In this document: positions 42,609 through 50,910 of the stretch, in pieces
Layout of the letters: the number at the start of each line of letters is the position of its first letter
How positions within the stretch are numbered: position 1 is the first letter of the stretch
NCBI GenBank assembly: GCA_017469685.1
Contig: JAFUFW010000018.1
Coordinates: forward strand, 20,443-84,442
Source: Bacteroidaceae bacterium
GTDB lineage: Bacteria; Bacteroidota; Bacteroidia; Bacteroidales; Bacteroidaceae
Direction: 5' to 3'
DNA: 64,000 bases
The notes under the pieces: generated by a model
What the model was told of the DNA's origin: nothing
What the model saw: the letters and a program-made list of their open reading frames with translations, nothing else
Database searches by the model: none
Program-made: the position numbers and the translations under genes

Positions 42609-43067
42609 ATGAATAACGAAGTAGAATTTCTTACCATAGAGGTGGAGGCGGAAATGAAACTGCCCTATTATCCCGAAGGCATTCGGGCCGGATTCCCATC
42701 GCCGGCCACCGACTATGAGGAAGAGGCCATTGACCTCAACCGCGAACTCATCCGCCATCGCGAGGCAACCTTTTATGCCCGCGTCAAGGGCGACTCGATG
42801 ATTGACGCCGGCATACACCCAGGCGACCTCCTCATTGTGGACCGCGCCTTGGAACCCAAGCACGGCGACATAGTTGTAGCCTTTGTGGGCGGCGAGGAAG
42901 ATGGCTTTACAATCAAGGAGCTCGACCTCTCAGAACGCGAGCGGGGCCGCGTGTGGCTCGTGCCACACAACAGTGCCTACGAGCGCATACAAATAACGCC
43001 CGAACAGTCGAGCGTTATCTGGGGGGTAGTCACCTATTGCATACACAGCAGCCTGCGACACGGTTAA
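42609..43067 (+). CDS. umuD: UmuD-like SOS mutagenesis protein (LexA/UmuD S24 peptidase)
   Basis: A 152-residue protein with the self-cleaving S24 peptidase fold: a cleavage site at Ala27-Gly28 in [10 protein letters not shown], catalytic Ser63 in [11 protein letters not shown] and Lys103 in FTIKELDL. It has no LexA DNA-binding domain. After RecA-stimulated self-cleavage the family joins UmuC to form error-prone DNA polymerase V. ATG 42609 is chosen over an upstream TTG because it places the cleavage site at the usual distance from the start. umuC follows after 85 bp. No SOS box was recognised, because the local LexA motif is unknown to me. Confidence 0.93.
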   Translation: MNNEVEFLTIEVEAEMKLPYYPEGIRAGFPSPATDYEEEAIDLNRELIRHREATFYARVKGDSMIDAGIHPGDLLIVDRALEPKHGDIVVAFVGGEEDGFTIKELDLSERERGRVWLVPHNSAYERIQITPEQSSVIWGVVTYCIHSSLRHG

Positions 43068-43152
43068 GTTCTCAAGTTCCGCCTGCAGTGAGTTCTTGAC
43101 TTCTTTAACATCCATAACATCCGATACTGGAAGCGTTTTTAATCCCCTAACA

Positions 43153-44451
43153 ATGTACGCTCTCGTAGACTGCGACAACTGCTACGTCTCATGCGAAAGA
43201 GTCTTTAACCCACGGCTCGAAGGAAAAGCGGTCGTTGTGCTATCTAACAATGACGGTTGCGTCGTGGCCCGCTCACCTGAAGCCAAGGCTTTGGGCGTAC
43301 CCGAAGGCCTGCCCTTCTATCAACTGGCGGAACGCTTCCCTGGCAAGGAGATACACGTCTTGAGTAGCAACTACACATTGTACGGCGATATGTCTGCCCG
43401 CGTGATGAGCCTCTTACGCGCGAGCGCGCCCGACATATTTATATATAGTATCGACGAAGCCTTCCTCACCCTGCCCGAATCAGAATACGTGTACTTCAAC
43501 CCAAAGACGTGGGGCGAGACGTTGGCAGCCAAGGTGAAGCGGTGGACGGGTATGCCCGTAAGCATAGGCGTAGCCCCAACGAAGACTCTGGCCAAGGTGG
43601 CAAGCAAGTTTGCCAAGCGCTATCCAGGCTATCGCAAATGCTGCGTCATCGACAACGACGAGCGGCGCAAGAAAGCTCTCTCCCTGTTCCCCATAGCCGA
43701 CGTATGGGGCATAGGGCGTCGCACAGCGAACCGCCTCGAAGCGGCAGGCATACGCACGGCGCTCGACTTCACGCGCCTCAGCGCCGAGAGCGTTCGCAAC
43801 GCCATGACCATTACAGGCCTGCGCACATGGATGGAGCTGCACGGACGCGACTGCATCACCCTCGACCACCTGCCCCGCAAGCAGGCCATCTGCACCAGCC
43901 GTAGCTTCCCTAAAATGCAGACGACGAGAGAGGAACTGGCCGTTCCCCTCTCGTCGTTCGCCGCACGCTGTGCCGCAAAGCTCAGGCACGAGCACAGCAT
44001 GGCTCAATATGTAACTGTGTTCATCTCCACAAATCCTTTCCGCGACGACCTGGCGCAGAGCAGCATCAACCACACTGTGGCGCTGCCCGCACCTGCCTCA
44101 TCTGACCCCGAGATAACCGCGGCAGCCCTCAAAGCCCTTGACGCCTGCTTCCGCGAGGGCTTCCAGTGGAAGCGTGCGGCTGTGATTGTCAGCGGCACAG
44201 TGCCCGAGGACGAATTGCAGACGAGCTTCCTCGACATACCAGTGGAGCTGAAAATGAAGCACACAAAGCTGTCTGCCGTAGCCGACAAGGTCAACAAACG
44301 CCTCGGCGACGAGACCTTGCTGCTGGCCTGTGCCATGCGTGCCACGGATCTTGAGACGGGCAAAGCCACAACCTTCCGCGACAGCATCCTCCATGCCCGC
44401 CGCTCGCCGTTCTACACGACTGAGATAAGGGATATAATTGAGGTGTTATAG
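43153..44451 (+). CDS. umuC: UmuC-like Y-family DNA polymerase (Pol V catalytic subunit)
   Basis: A 432-residue Y-family polymerase. The palm/fingers motifs are [18 protein letters not shown] at the N terminus and SIDEAFL, which supply the acidic catalytic residues. It also has [19 protein letters not shown]-type and [16 protein letters not shown] (HhH) motifs and the C-terminal UmuC extension ending [12 protein letters not shown]. Start 43153 (family start MYAL/MFAL) is preferred to an in-frame ATG 57 bp upstream. With umuD it forms a translesion-synthesis operon. Confidence 0.94.
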   Translation: MYALVDCDNCYVSCERVFNPRLEGKAVVVLSNNDGCVVARSPEAKALGVPEGLPFYQLAERFPGKEIHVLSSNYTLYGDMSARVMSLLRASAPDIFIYSIDEAFLTLPESEYVYFNPKTWGETLAAKVKRWTGMPVSIGVAPTKTLAKVASKFAKRYPGYRKCCVIDNDERRKKALSLFPIADVWGIGRRTANRLEAAGIRTALDFTRLSAESVRNAMTITGLRTWMELHGRDCITLDHLPRKQAICTSRSFPKMQTTREELAVPLSSFAARCAAKLRHEHSMAQYVTVFISTNPFRDDLAQSSINHTVALPAPASSDPEITAAALKALDACFREGFQWKRAAVIVSGTVPEDELQTSFLDIPVELKMKHTKLSAVADKVNKRLGDETLLLACAMRATDLETGKATTFRDSILHARRSPFYTTEIRDIIEVL

Positions 44452-44470
44452 GAGTTAAGGAATCCTTATC

Positions 44471-45175
44471 TCAATCCCTCATCTCCTGGAACGTAAGTTC
44501 ATAGAAGCAGGGATATACGCCGGACTGAGCATTGGCCTGTCCCTGCGAGTGCGGCACAATCATACGCACCTTGGCAATCTTGTCGTCAGCATTAATCTGA
44601 CGGCCTATGCGGATATAAGTGAATGGAATGAGCCAGCCCTTTGGCACAGCCGTGGAGTTGTAGATGCGATAGAAAGCGCCACCGCCATTCTCGGTGTTGA
44701 ACGAAGCAGTGAAAGTACCGTAGGAATTGATAATGTCGATGATGTCAGGCGTAGTGGAATAGTAAAGCACATCAGAGCGCGACTGCAACGTATCCGTGAG
44801 GATATTATACTCTAAATAGCGCGTGATTACGCGCTTCGATTCGCCGTGAGCCAGTTTCTCACCAGCGCCCTTGCGCACAATCTGCATATAGATGCCAGTT
44901 CCCGAGAAGAGGACATACTCGTTCTTTGAGACGTCGGTCATGCTGTCCTGCCGGTGGAACTGGTCCTCGCTGATGACGTTGATGTGGCCCACGTGAACTA
45001 TCGTGTCGCCGTCGCTGGCGCAGATGGCTGCGTCGCGGCTGAGGAAGCCGTTGATGGCTTTGCGTTCCTTCTCCTTCTGCTCGGCATAGGTCTCGCCTTT
45101 ACTGCACGCAGTGGCAAGCAGCGCTGAAGCCACAGCCACGATGCCAGCCAGCTGGAATATAAGTCTCTTTACCAT
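44471..45175 (-). CDS. Predicted lipoprotein, DUF4827/FKBP-like
   Basis: A 234-residue protein starting MVKRLIFQLAGIVAVASALL with lipobox LLATACSKG, so it is probably a lipoprotein. The body (about 35-234) recalls FKBP-type PPIase-like lipoproteins of Bacteroidota (GTGIYMQIVRKGAGEKL, GESKRVITRYLEYNI, VPKGWLIPFTYIRIG), consistent with DUF4827; catalytic activity is uncertain. ATG 45175 is chosen because it places the lipobox at the correct distance. A full-consensus promoter (45234-45241) lies upstream. Its stop lies 19 bp from the convergent umuC stop with no terminator visible. Confidence 0.7.
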   Translation of the reverse strand: MVKRLIFQLAGIVAVASALLATACSKGETYAEQKEKERKAINGFLSRDAAICASDGDTIVHVGHINVISEDQFHRQDSMTDVSKNEYVLFSGTGIYMQIVRKGAGEKLAHGESKRVITRYLEYNILTDTLQSRSDVLYYSTTPDIIDIINSYGTFTASFNTENGGGAFYRIYNSTAVPKGWLIPFTYIRIGRQINADDKIAKVRMIVPHSQGQANAQSGVYPCFYELTFQEMRD

Positions 45176-45233
45176 ATCTTTCAAAAAAAATAACGCAATA
45201 AGGCTGTACAGCACAACCTTCTGATAGCGGGCA

Positions 45234-45241
45234 CAAAGGTA
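45234..45241 (-). promoter_or_regulatory. Bacteroidota -7 promoter box for the DUF4827-like gene
   Basis: TACCTTTG followed by TG on the minus strand, full consensus, leader about 50 nt. The bases upstream (45245-45290) are GTTGAAAG-type short repeats. Confidence 0.6.
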
Positions 45242-45558
45242 AGAAGAAAAGTTGAAAGGCTGAAAGTTGAAAGGTTAAAAGTTAAAAATGAAGGGAAAAA
45301 TTATGAAATGGCTGCTGATAAAGACGCATTTCGCATCTCTGACAAATGAAACGGCAAAGCAACAAAGATTTGCGAAATGATGTATGAAGAATTGTTCTTT
45401 TTTAAATGGAAAGCCGAGAAAGAGCTTTAGAAATGTTAAATACAGAGCGATTTCGGGGAAAACACTTGGCAGCTATCGGAAAATCATCTACTTTTGACCC
45501 GTCAAAACTGACATGGACTACCATAAAAAACATTTTCCAAGTACATGAGAAGAAAAAG

Positions 45559-45647
45559 CATCAATCCCCACGGCGGCAACGCCGCGGCAGCGCAAAGCTA
45601 TGGCTTTGCAAAGCGACAGCGTGCACTTGCATGTTGAAGGATTGATG
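45559..45647. other. Nested inverted-repeat element, possible structured RNA or mobile-element remnant
   Basis: CATCAATCC (45559-45567) pairs with GGATTGATG (45639-45647). Enclosed are two clean hairpins: CGGCG-gcaa-CGCCG (45571-45584) and GCAAAGC-tatg-GCTTTGC (45592-45609), plus a weaker TGCAC/TTGCA arm. The element is GC-rich inside an AT-rich 580-bp gap (45242-45826) that has no credible gene; the 79-residue frame crossing it looks non-coding. Confidence 0.5.
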
Positions 45648-45724
45648 TGCGCTCTTTGATTTATTGTACTGTCGTTGTTTTTTGTGATAGAGATTCCAAC
45701 AACTGAGACTCTCTATGGTTACCC

Positions 45725-45786
45725 ACGGGCTTGTGTTCCGGCACTGGCCCGTTCTCTCCTGCGCCCTTATCCGTAAGGGCTTTACG
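45725..45786 (+). promoter_or_regulatory. Structured leader before the AAA+ gene, possible attenuator
   Basis: ACGGGC (45725-45730) pairs with GCCCGT (45747-45752), followed by GCCCTTA-tccg-TAAGGGC (45763-45780) and TTTACG. The second hairpin plus T-run looks like a weak intrinsic terminator 40 bp before ATG 45827. An ATG at 45788 would lie just after it. Confidence 0.4.
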
Positions 45787-45826
45787 TATGAATGATTATT
45801 TTGAAGAATGTTTTTTAGTTTTGATT

Positions 45827-47503
45827 ATGGAGAACATTTACAGACTTATCGACGGCTTTTGCAAACAAAGCCGTGCCACAATTGAAAGACACCTTGACCG
45901 GCTGGCCGACAACTACGCCGTCTACTCTGAACACCTCAAGGGCATAAGCCCACATCTGGAGAACAACGATATATCTGTCTACGTCCACAACGCTTGCATC
46001 GTAGTGGTCTGCGTAGACAATTACGCCAACAAGGATGAATTAGCCGACGAGGAGATCTTCAACGGCGAAGCGCCCATCTACTTCACTGAGAGCAGCCACC
46101 GCATAAGCCCCGTCTGGAAGCTCCAGGAAAGCATCAGGCTGATGAAGATAAAGCTGAGGGAGGCCCACATCGACTCTTTTGCGCTGTGGGGTGTGTTGCT
46201 TTCTGAAAGCAAATTCCTCAACGCCGACGACATGAAAGACGCCTGGGAGGACAAGGACATCACCGTCTTCGACGACTTGAAAGACCTCAAGAAGTGGAAG
46301 ATTGGAGTCAACACCGACGAGGACCTGCCGTACGGCCCGAATATCACCTCAGCCATTGAAAGCATAACAAAACGGCCTGCCCCACAAGCAATCGGGGAAC
46401 ATTCCGACACAGAAGCTGACAGCCTGCTCCAAGAGATGGTTGACGACTTCATCAAAAGCCAGATCAACGAAGATGCTGACAGCGAAGAGGCCACCGGGAA
46501 CGGTGAAAACAACGATGCAGCCGACATCGGCGACGACGAGGACAACGACATCGGCACAGCAACCACAGGCAGCCTGCAGGGAGCAGGTTTCATCGAGCCA
46601 AGCCTTGAAGATGTGCAGAACAACTTAAAAGCGAAAGTTACAATCCTGCACCCACAGCCAAACCCACGGGCAGAGTTAGACAAGCTCGTAGGATGCACCG
46701 ACATCAAGGCCCGCATCGACGAGCTCCTCGCGCTGAACCGCTACAACGCCATGGTCAGCTCAGCCTTTCCGGGAGCCAAGACCCACCAAGTGTCGCTCCA
46801 CAGCATCTTCCTCGGAAGGCCTGGGACAGGCAAGACCACCGTCTGCAAAATCTTCGGATCCTTGCTCCACGAGGCCGGTGCGCTGTCTAAGGGGCACGTA
46901 GTGGTGGCAAACCGCGGCACGTTCGTTGGCTCACGCTGGGGCGACGAGGAGACAAATGTGCGCTGCGCTATCGAACTGGCAAGGGGCGGTGTACTGATGA
47001 TTGACGAAGCTTACCAGCTCGCAAGCAAGCACGAGAACGATCCGGGACGCTTAGTGCTCCAGCTGCTCATGGAACTGTTGGCCGACGAGAAGCAGCGCGA
47101 CATCGCCGTGGTACTCTGCGGCTACAAGGAGCCTATGATACAGCTGCTTGAAACTAACCAGGGCCTCGAATCGAGGTTCCCCAACCGGTTCGAGTTCAAC
47201 GACTTCACCATCGAAGAGCTCATAGAGATTACCACCCGCCGCATAGGCGAGTACAGATACAGCTTCACCGAGCCTGCCTGGCAGAAATTCAAGGACGTAA
47301 TCGAGGCGGCCTATAAGGTGCGCGACCCACAGTCGTGGGGCAACGCCCGATTCGTAGCCAACCAGCTGGAACGCATCTACATAGAACACGCACAGCGCTG
47401 CGTGCGCGAAAGTCCTGCGGACTGCAGCCAATTGCTGCAGCTCACTACTGACGACATAAAGCCGATAGACGTGCCTCGCCCACGCCTTCGAATAGGCTTC
47501 TGA
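45827..47503 (+). CDS. CbbX/SpoVK-type AAA+ ATPase with an unrecognised N-terminal domain
   Basis: A 558-residue protein. Residues about 300-545 form a CbbX-like AAA+ module: Walker A LGRPGTGKTT (from residue 328), Walker B GGVLMIDEAYQL (Asp393, Glu394), then LLADEKQRDIAVVLCGYKEPM, the arginine-finger region GLESRFPNRFEF, and a lid helix bundle. Residues 1-175 form a predicted globular domain (MENIYRLIDGFCKQSR..., SFALWGVLLSESKFLNADDM) I cannot assign. Residues about 195-265 are a strongly acidic linker (DADSEEATGNGENNDAADIG). CbbX relatives remodel inhibited enzymes or serve secretion systems. The gene stands alone between a DUF4827-like gene and rplM, with a structured leader. In-frame ATG 45788 is an alternative start. 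Confidence 0.8.
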   Translation: MENIYRLIDGFCKQSRATIERHLDRLADNYAVYSEHLKGISPHLENNDISVYVHNACIVVVCVDNYANKDELADEEIFNGEAPIYFTESSHRISPVWKLQESIRLMKIKLREAHIDSFALWGVLLSESKFLNADDMKDAWEDKDITVFDDLKDLKKWKIGVNTDEDLPYGPNITSAIESITKRPAPQAIGEHSDTEADSLLQEMVDDFIKSQINEDADSEEATGNGENNDAADIGDDEDNDIGTATTGSLQGAGFIEPSLEDVQNNLKAKVTILHPQPNPRAELDKLVGCTDIKARIDELLALNRYNAMVSSAFPGAKTHQVSLHSIFLGRPGTGKTTVCKIFGSLLHEAGALSKGHVVVANRGTFVGSRWGDEETNVRCAIELARGGVLMIDEAYQLASKHENDPGRLVLQLLMELLADEKQRDIAVVLCGYKEPMIQLLETNQGLESRFPNRFEFNDFTIEELIEITTRRIGEYRYSFTEPAWQKFKDVIEAAYKVRDPQSWGNARFVANQLERIYIEHAQRCVRESPADCSQLLQLTTDDIKPIDVPRPRLRIGF

Positions 47504-47513
47504 CACTCTCCCC

Positions 47514-47557
47514 CTCCCCTGCAAGACCCACTCGGCAGCCTTGCAGGGGAGCCTTTC
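47514..47557 (+). terminator. Long hairpin after the AAA+ gene (repeat-derived terminator)
   Basis: CTCCCCTGCAAG (47514-47525) pairs perfectly with CTTGCAGGGGAG (47540-47551), 14-nt loop, followed by CCTTTC. The stem is of the CCCTCCC dispersed-repeat type. Confidence 0.6.
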
Positions 47558-47602
47558 AACTGACAACCAGAGCGCTCAAAACAAAAAAAGTTCCAAAAAA
47601 AC

Positions 47603-47632
47603 TTGCCAATTCACGAAAAAGCAGTACCTTTG
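47603..47632 (+). promoter_or_regulatory. Bacteroidota promoter of the rplM-rpsI operon
   Basis: TTG at 47603-47605 and TACCTTTG at 47625-47632 are separated by exactly 19 bp, the spacing of the primary Bacteroidota sigma consensus. Transcription would start near 47639, giving a leader of about 175 nt. Confidence 0.75.
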
Positions 47633-47648
47633 CAAGCCGATTATTATC

Positions 47649-47775
47649 AGAGCGTGGTATAGCATGCTCTAAATCTGCGTGTTAATAGCTTTTCTCATTG
47701 GCCTGGGAGAGCGGTTAGTGAATCGCAGACATCTTAAAAAGCGAGCCGGTGAGAGCCCGGTACTGAGACACATTA
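47649..47775 (+). promoter_or_regulatory. Structured 5' leader of rplM, candidate ribosomal-protein autoregulatory element
   Basis: A hairpin AGAGCGTG-gtatag-CATGCTCT (47649-47670) is followed by TCTGCG (47674-47679) pairing with CGCAGA (47724-47729), which encloses GCTTTTCTC/GGGAGAGC, and then by CCGG-tgagagc-CCGG (about 47745-47760). A long, folded leader before L13-S9 fits feedback control by L13, but the family was not verified. Confidence 0.5.
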
Positions 47776-47815
47776 ATTATTTAGTAGTAACAAACAGAAG
47801 TACACAAAAAGAAAA

Positions 47816-48277
47816 ATGGACACTTTAAGTTACAAGACCATTTCTGCCAACAAGGTGACGGCACAGAAGGAGTGGGTCGTAGTAGATGCTACCGACCAGA
47901 TTCTCGGCCGTATGGCTTCGAAGGTTGCCAAGTTGCTGCGTGGCAAGTACAAGCCCACGTTTACGCCTCACGTAGACTGCGGCGACAACGTCATCATCGT
48001 CAATGCAGACAAGATTCAGCTCACAGGTAAGAAAATGACCGATCGCGTCTACCTGCGCTACAGCCTCTACCCCGGCGGTCAGAAGGCAAGCACTCCCGCT
48101 GATATCATCGCTAAGCCCAACGGCTATGAGAAGCTCATCCGCCGCGTCGTCAAGGGCATGCTCCCCAAGAACAAACTGGCCGCTCAGATTCTCAACAACC
48201 TCTACATCTACGAGGGTCCCGAGCACAAGCACGAGGCACAGAGCCCCAAGGCCATCGATATTAACCTCTATAAGTAA
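47816..48277 (+). CDS. rplM: 50S ribosomal protein L13
   Basis: A 153-residue protein carrying the L13 motifs WVVVDATDQILGRMASKVAK, YKPTFTPHVDCGDNVIIVNA and RRVVKGMLPKN. L13 is an early-assembly protein of the large subunit. It is followed by rpsI after 6 bp, the standard bacterial L13-S9 operon. The long structured leader and consensus promoter upstream suggest growth-rate or feedback control. Confidence 0.97.
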   Translation: MDTLSYKTISANKVTAQKEWVVVDATDQILGRMASKVAKLLRGKYKPTFTPHVDCGDNVIIVNADKIQLTGKKMTDRVYLRYSLYPGGQKASTPADIIAKPNGYEKLIRRVVKGMLPKNKLAAQILNNLYIYEGPEHKHEAQSPKAIDINLYK

Positions 48278-48283
48278 ACAGAA

Positions 48284-48670
48284 ATGGCAGTAGTTAACGC
48301 ATTAGGCCGCCGCAAGAGCGCCGTTGCCCGTGTTTATGTGACAGAGGGCACTGGTAAGATTACCATCAACAAGAAGGACCTGACGGAATACTTCCCCAAC
48401 CCCATCCTTCAGTTCGTCGTCAAGCAGCCCCTCGCATTGCTTGATGTAGCAGAGAAATACGACGTCAAAGTGAACCTCTTCGGAGGTGGCTACACAGGAC
48501 AGAGCCAGGCTCTCCGCCTCGCCATCGCTCGCGCACTCGTTAAGATCAACGCCGAGGACAAGAAGGCCCTGCGCGCCAACGGTTTCATGACCCGCGACCC
48601 ACGCGAGGTCGAGCGCAAGAAGCCCGGTCAGCCCAAAGCACGTCGTCGCTTCCAGTTCAGCAAACGTTAA
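48284..48670 (+). CDS. rpsI: 30S ribosomal protein S9
   Basis: A 128-residue protein starting MAVVNALGRRKSAVARVYV, with GGGYTGQSQALRLAIARALV and the conserved basic C terminus RRRFQFSKR whose terminal Lys/Arg reach the ribosomal P site. Second gene of the L13-S9 operon. Confidence 0.97.
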   Translation: MAVVNALGRRKSAVARVYVTEGTGKITINKKDLTEYFPNPILQFVVKQPLALLDVAEKYDVKVNLFGGGYTGQSQALRLAIARALVKINAEDKKALRANGFMTRDPREVERKKPGQPKARRRFQFSKR

Positions 48671-48813
48671 TCGGCATTATACCCTTTGCTGGGCTGCATA
48701 GATTACGTTTAGTATCTAAATCGTGTGGACGCTTGTCTTTAAACTAAGCTTACCTCACGGTTGGTTAACAATTAACCCAAAAGAAAGTAAACAACTCATC
48801 ATTAAAAAAGACT
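48671..48813 (+). promoter_or_regulatory. Leader/intergenic region before rpsB
   Basis: 143 bp with no gene. It contains GGTTAA-caa-TTAACC (about 48763-48777), a 6-bp hairpin 35 bp before the rpsB ATG, and a TTTAAACTAAGCTTAC stretch. Terminator and promoter are not clear, so rpsB-tsf may be read through from rpsI or use a weak promoter here. A leader element for S2 is possible but unproven. Confidence 0.35.
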
Positions 48814-49614
48814 ATGTCAAGAACTAATTTCGACCAACTGCTTGAAGCAGGTTGCCACTTCGGCCACCTCAAGCGTAAATGGAATCCCGCCATGGCTCCA
48901 TACATCTTCATGGAGAAGAATGGCATTCATATCATCGACCTCCACAAGACAGTCGTGAAGATTGACGAGGCTGCCGAGGCTCTTAAGAACATCGCCAAGA
49001 GCGGCCGCAAGATTCTCTTTGTTGCTACTAAGAAACAGGCCAAGCCCGTCATAGCTGAGAAAGCTACGGCTATCAACATGCCCTACGTCATCGAACGCTG
49101 GCCCGGCGGCATGCTTACAAATTTCGCCACCATCCGTAAGGCCGTGAAGAAGATGGCTAACATCGACAAGCTCACCGCCGACGGCACATTCGCAAACCTA
49201 AGCAAGCGCGAAGCTCTGCAGGTTAGCCGCCAGCGCGCAAAGCTCGAGAAGAACCTCGGTTCCGTGGCTGATCTCACACGTCTGCCCGCTGCTGTGTTCG
49301 TCGTTGACGTGCTGAAGGAGCAGATTGCCGTCCGCGAGGCTAACCGCCTCGGCATACCCGTGTTCGGCATCGTCGACACCAACTCCGACCCCTCAAACGT
49401 TGACTTCGTAATCCCCGCCAACGACGACGCCAACAAGAGCGTAGAGGTTATCCTCGACGCATGCTGCGCAGCCATCGCTGAAGGACTCGAAGAGCGCAAG
49501 GCAGAGCGCATCGACGCCGAAGCCGCTGCCGAGAAGCAGGAGAAAGCTCCCAAACAGAGCGCTCGCGTAGAGGAAGAAGAGGCTGAAGAAGCCGAAGCTC
49601 CCGCTAAGGAATAA
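48814..49614 (+). CDS. rpsB: 30S ribosomal protein S2
   Basis: A 266-residue protein starting MSRTNFDQLLEAGCHFGHLKRKWNP, with IERWPGGMLTNFATI and GIVDTNSDPSNVDFVIPANDDA, all S2 hallmarks. The C terminus has an acidic/Ala extension of about 35 residues (DAEAAAEKQEKAPKQ...EEAEEAEAPAKE) common in Bacteroidota. It precedes tsf, the usual pairing, but with an unusually long repeat-filled gap of 191 bp. Confidence 0.97.
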   Translation: MSRTNFDQLLEAGCHFGHLKRKWNPAMAPYIFMEKNGIHIIDLHKTVVKIDEAAEALKNIAKSGRKILFVATKKQAKPVIAEKATAINMPYVIERWPGGMLTNFATIRKAVKKMANIDKLTADGTFANLSKREALQVSRQRAKLEKNLGSVADLTRLPAAVFVVDVLKEQIAVREANRLGIPVFGIVDTNSDPSNVDFVIPANDDANKSVEVILDACCAAIAEGLEERKAERIDAEAAAEKQEKAPKQSARVEEEEAEEAEAPAKE

Positions 49615-49636
49615 AGCTCGCACTACGCACAAAGTT

Positions 49637-49797
49637 TAGAGTTTAAGGTTTAATGTTTAATGGCGATACTCTCACCCTTTAGAATATCGGCTTCATTATA
49701 CATTAAACTTTAAACTATAAACATCAAACAACGGCCACCAAAGGCCGTGCTCATTAAACATTAAACTTCAAACCTTAAACTACGGCCCAAAGGCCGT
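49637..49797 (+). repeat. Inverted TTTAAAC repeats and twin GGCC hairpins between rpsB and tsf
   Basis: AGTTTAAGGTTTAATGTTTAATG (about 49643-49662) is complementary in blocks to CATTAAACATTAAAC and CCTTAAACT (49752-49781). Two near-identical hairpins, ACGGCC-accaaa-GGCCGT (49731-49748) and ACGGCC-caaa-GGCCGT (49782-49797), flank the right arm; the second ends 8 bp before the tsf start. Confidence 0.6.
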
Positions 49798-49805
49798 GAA
49801 ATAAA

Positions 49806-50801
49806 ATGGCTGTATCAATCAAAGATATTCAGAAACTGCGCGAGATGACCGGCGCAGGTCTGGCAGACTGCAAGAAAGCTCTCGAAGAGAGCGAAGGCAA
49901 CATCGACGCCGCTATCGAAATCATCCGCAAGAAGGGTCAGGCCGTAGCTGCCAAGCGCAGCGACCGCGAAGCCTCTGAAGGTTGCGTAGTAGTAAAGGTA
50001 GACGGCAATTTCGCCGCCATCATCGCCCTCAAGTGCGAGACCGACTTCGTCGCCAACAATGCCGACTTCGTCAAGCTCACTCAGGACATCCTCGACGCCG
50101 CCGTGGCAGCACGCTGCAAGACCCTCGACGAGGTGAAGGCCCTGCCCATGGGCGAAGGCACCATTCAGGACGCTGTCGTAGCACGCAGCGGCATCACCGG
50201 TGAGAAGATGGAGCTCGATGGCTACAGCGTCATCGAAGGCGAGTGCATCGCCACCTACGACCACCAGAACAAGCACACCCTCTGCACAATGGTTGCCCTC
50301 AACAAATGCGTCGAGGACGCAATGGCTGGCAAGAACGTAGCCATGCAGATCGCCAGCGCCAATCCCGTAGCGGTAGACCAGAGCGCAGTGCCTCAGGCTA
50401 CTATCGACAGCGAGCTCCGCGTAGCCGTCGAGAAGACTAAGGAAGAGCAGATTGCCAAGGCCGTTGAGGCTGCTATCCGCAAGGCCGGTGTCAACCCCGC
50501 ACACGTTGACAGCGACGACCACATTGAGTCCAATATGGCCAAGGGTTGGATCACACCCGAGCAAGCTCAGATGGTTCGTGAGCTGAAGGTAAAGGTTGCC
50601 GAAGAGAAGGCTGCCAACCTGCCCGAGCAGATGATTCAGAACATCGCCCAGGGTCGCCTGAAGAAATTCTTCAAGGAGAGCTGCCTCCTCGAGCAGGAGT
50701 ACATCTGGGACAAGAACATGACCGTTGCCCAGTATCTCCATAGCGTCGACAAGGAGCTCACCGTGACTGCCTTCAAGCGCTTCACCCTCCGCGCCGAGTA
50801 A
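49806..50801 (+). CDS. tsf: Translation elongation factor Ts
   Basis: A 331-residue guanine-nucleotide exchange factor for EF-Tu. It carries MTGAGLADCKKALEESEGNIDAAIEIIRKKG (EF-Ts UBA-like domain, residues about 13-43), the core ALKCETDFVANNADF, and the C-terminal segment GRLKKFFKESCLLEQEYI. The length matches the longer Bacteroidota form. A hairpin 8 bp before the start may mask the ribosome entry site. A strong terminator follows. Confidence 0.96.
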   Translation: MAVSIKDIQKLREMTGAGLADCKKALEESEGNIDAAIEIIRKKGQAVAAKRSDREASEGCVVVKVDGNFAAIIALKCETDFVANNADFVKLTQDILDAAVAARCKTLDEVKALPMGEGTIQDAVVARSGITGEKMELDGYSVIEGECIATYDHQNKHTLCTMVALNKCVEDAMAGKNVAMQIASANPVAVDQSAVPQATIDSELRVAVEKTKEEQIAKAVEAAIRKAGVNPAHVDSDDHIESNMAKGWITPEQAQMVRELKVKVAEEKAANLPEQMIQNIAQGRLKKFFKESCLLEQEYIWDKNMTVAQYLHSVDKELTVTAFKRFTLRAE

Positions 50802-50851
50802 AGCACGAGAACGTTATCACGTCATAACGACATAACAACAAAACCGACAAG

Positions 50852-50892
50852 GCCGCCGGCTGTTTTAAAACAGTCGGCGGCTTTCTTCTTTC
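50852..50892 (+). terminator. Rho-independent terminator after tsf
   Basis: GCCGCCGGCTGTTTT (50852-50866) pairs with AAAACAGTCGGCGGC (15 bp with one G-T pair), followed by TTTCTTCTTTC. Confidence 0.9.
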
Positions 50893-50910
50893 AGTATTTG
50901 TCCATTAAAT

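Noticed and set aside
45406-45645. 79-residue frame MESRERALEMLNTERFRG
   Set aside because: Its second half runs through the hairpins at 45571-45609 and gives Arg/Cys-rich, low-credibility sequence; no promoter box. Treated as non-coding structure.
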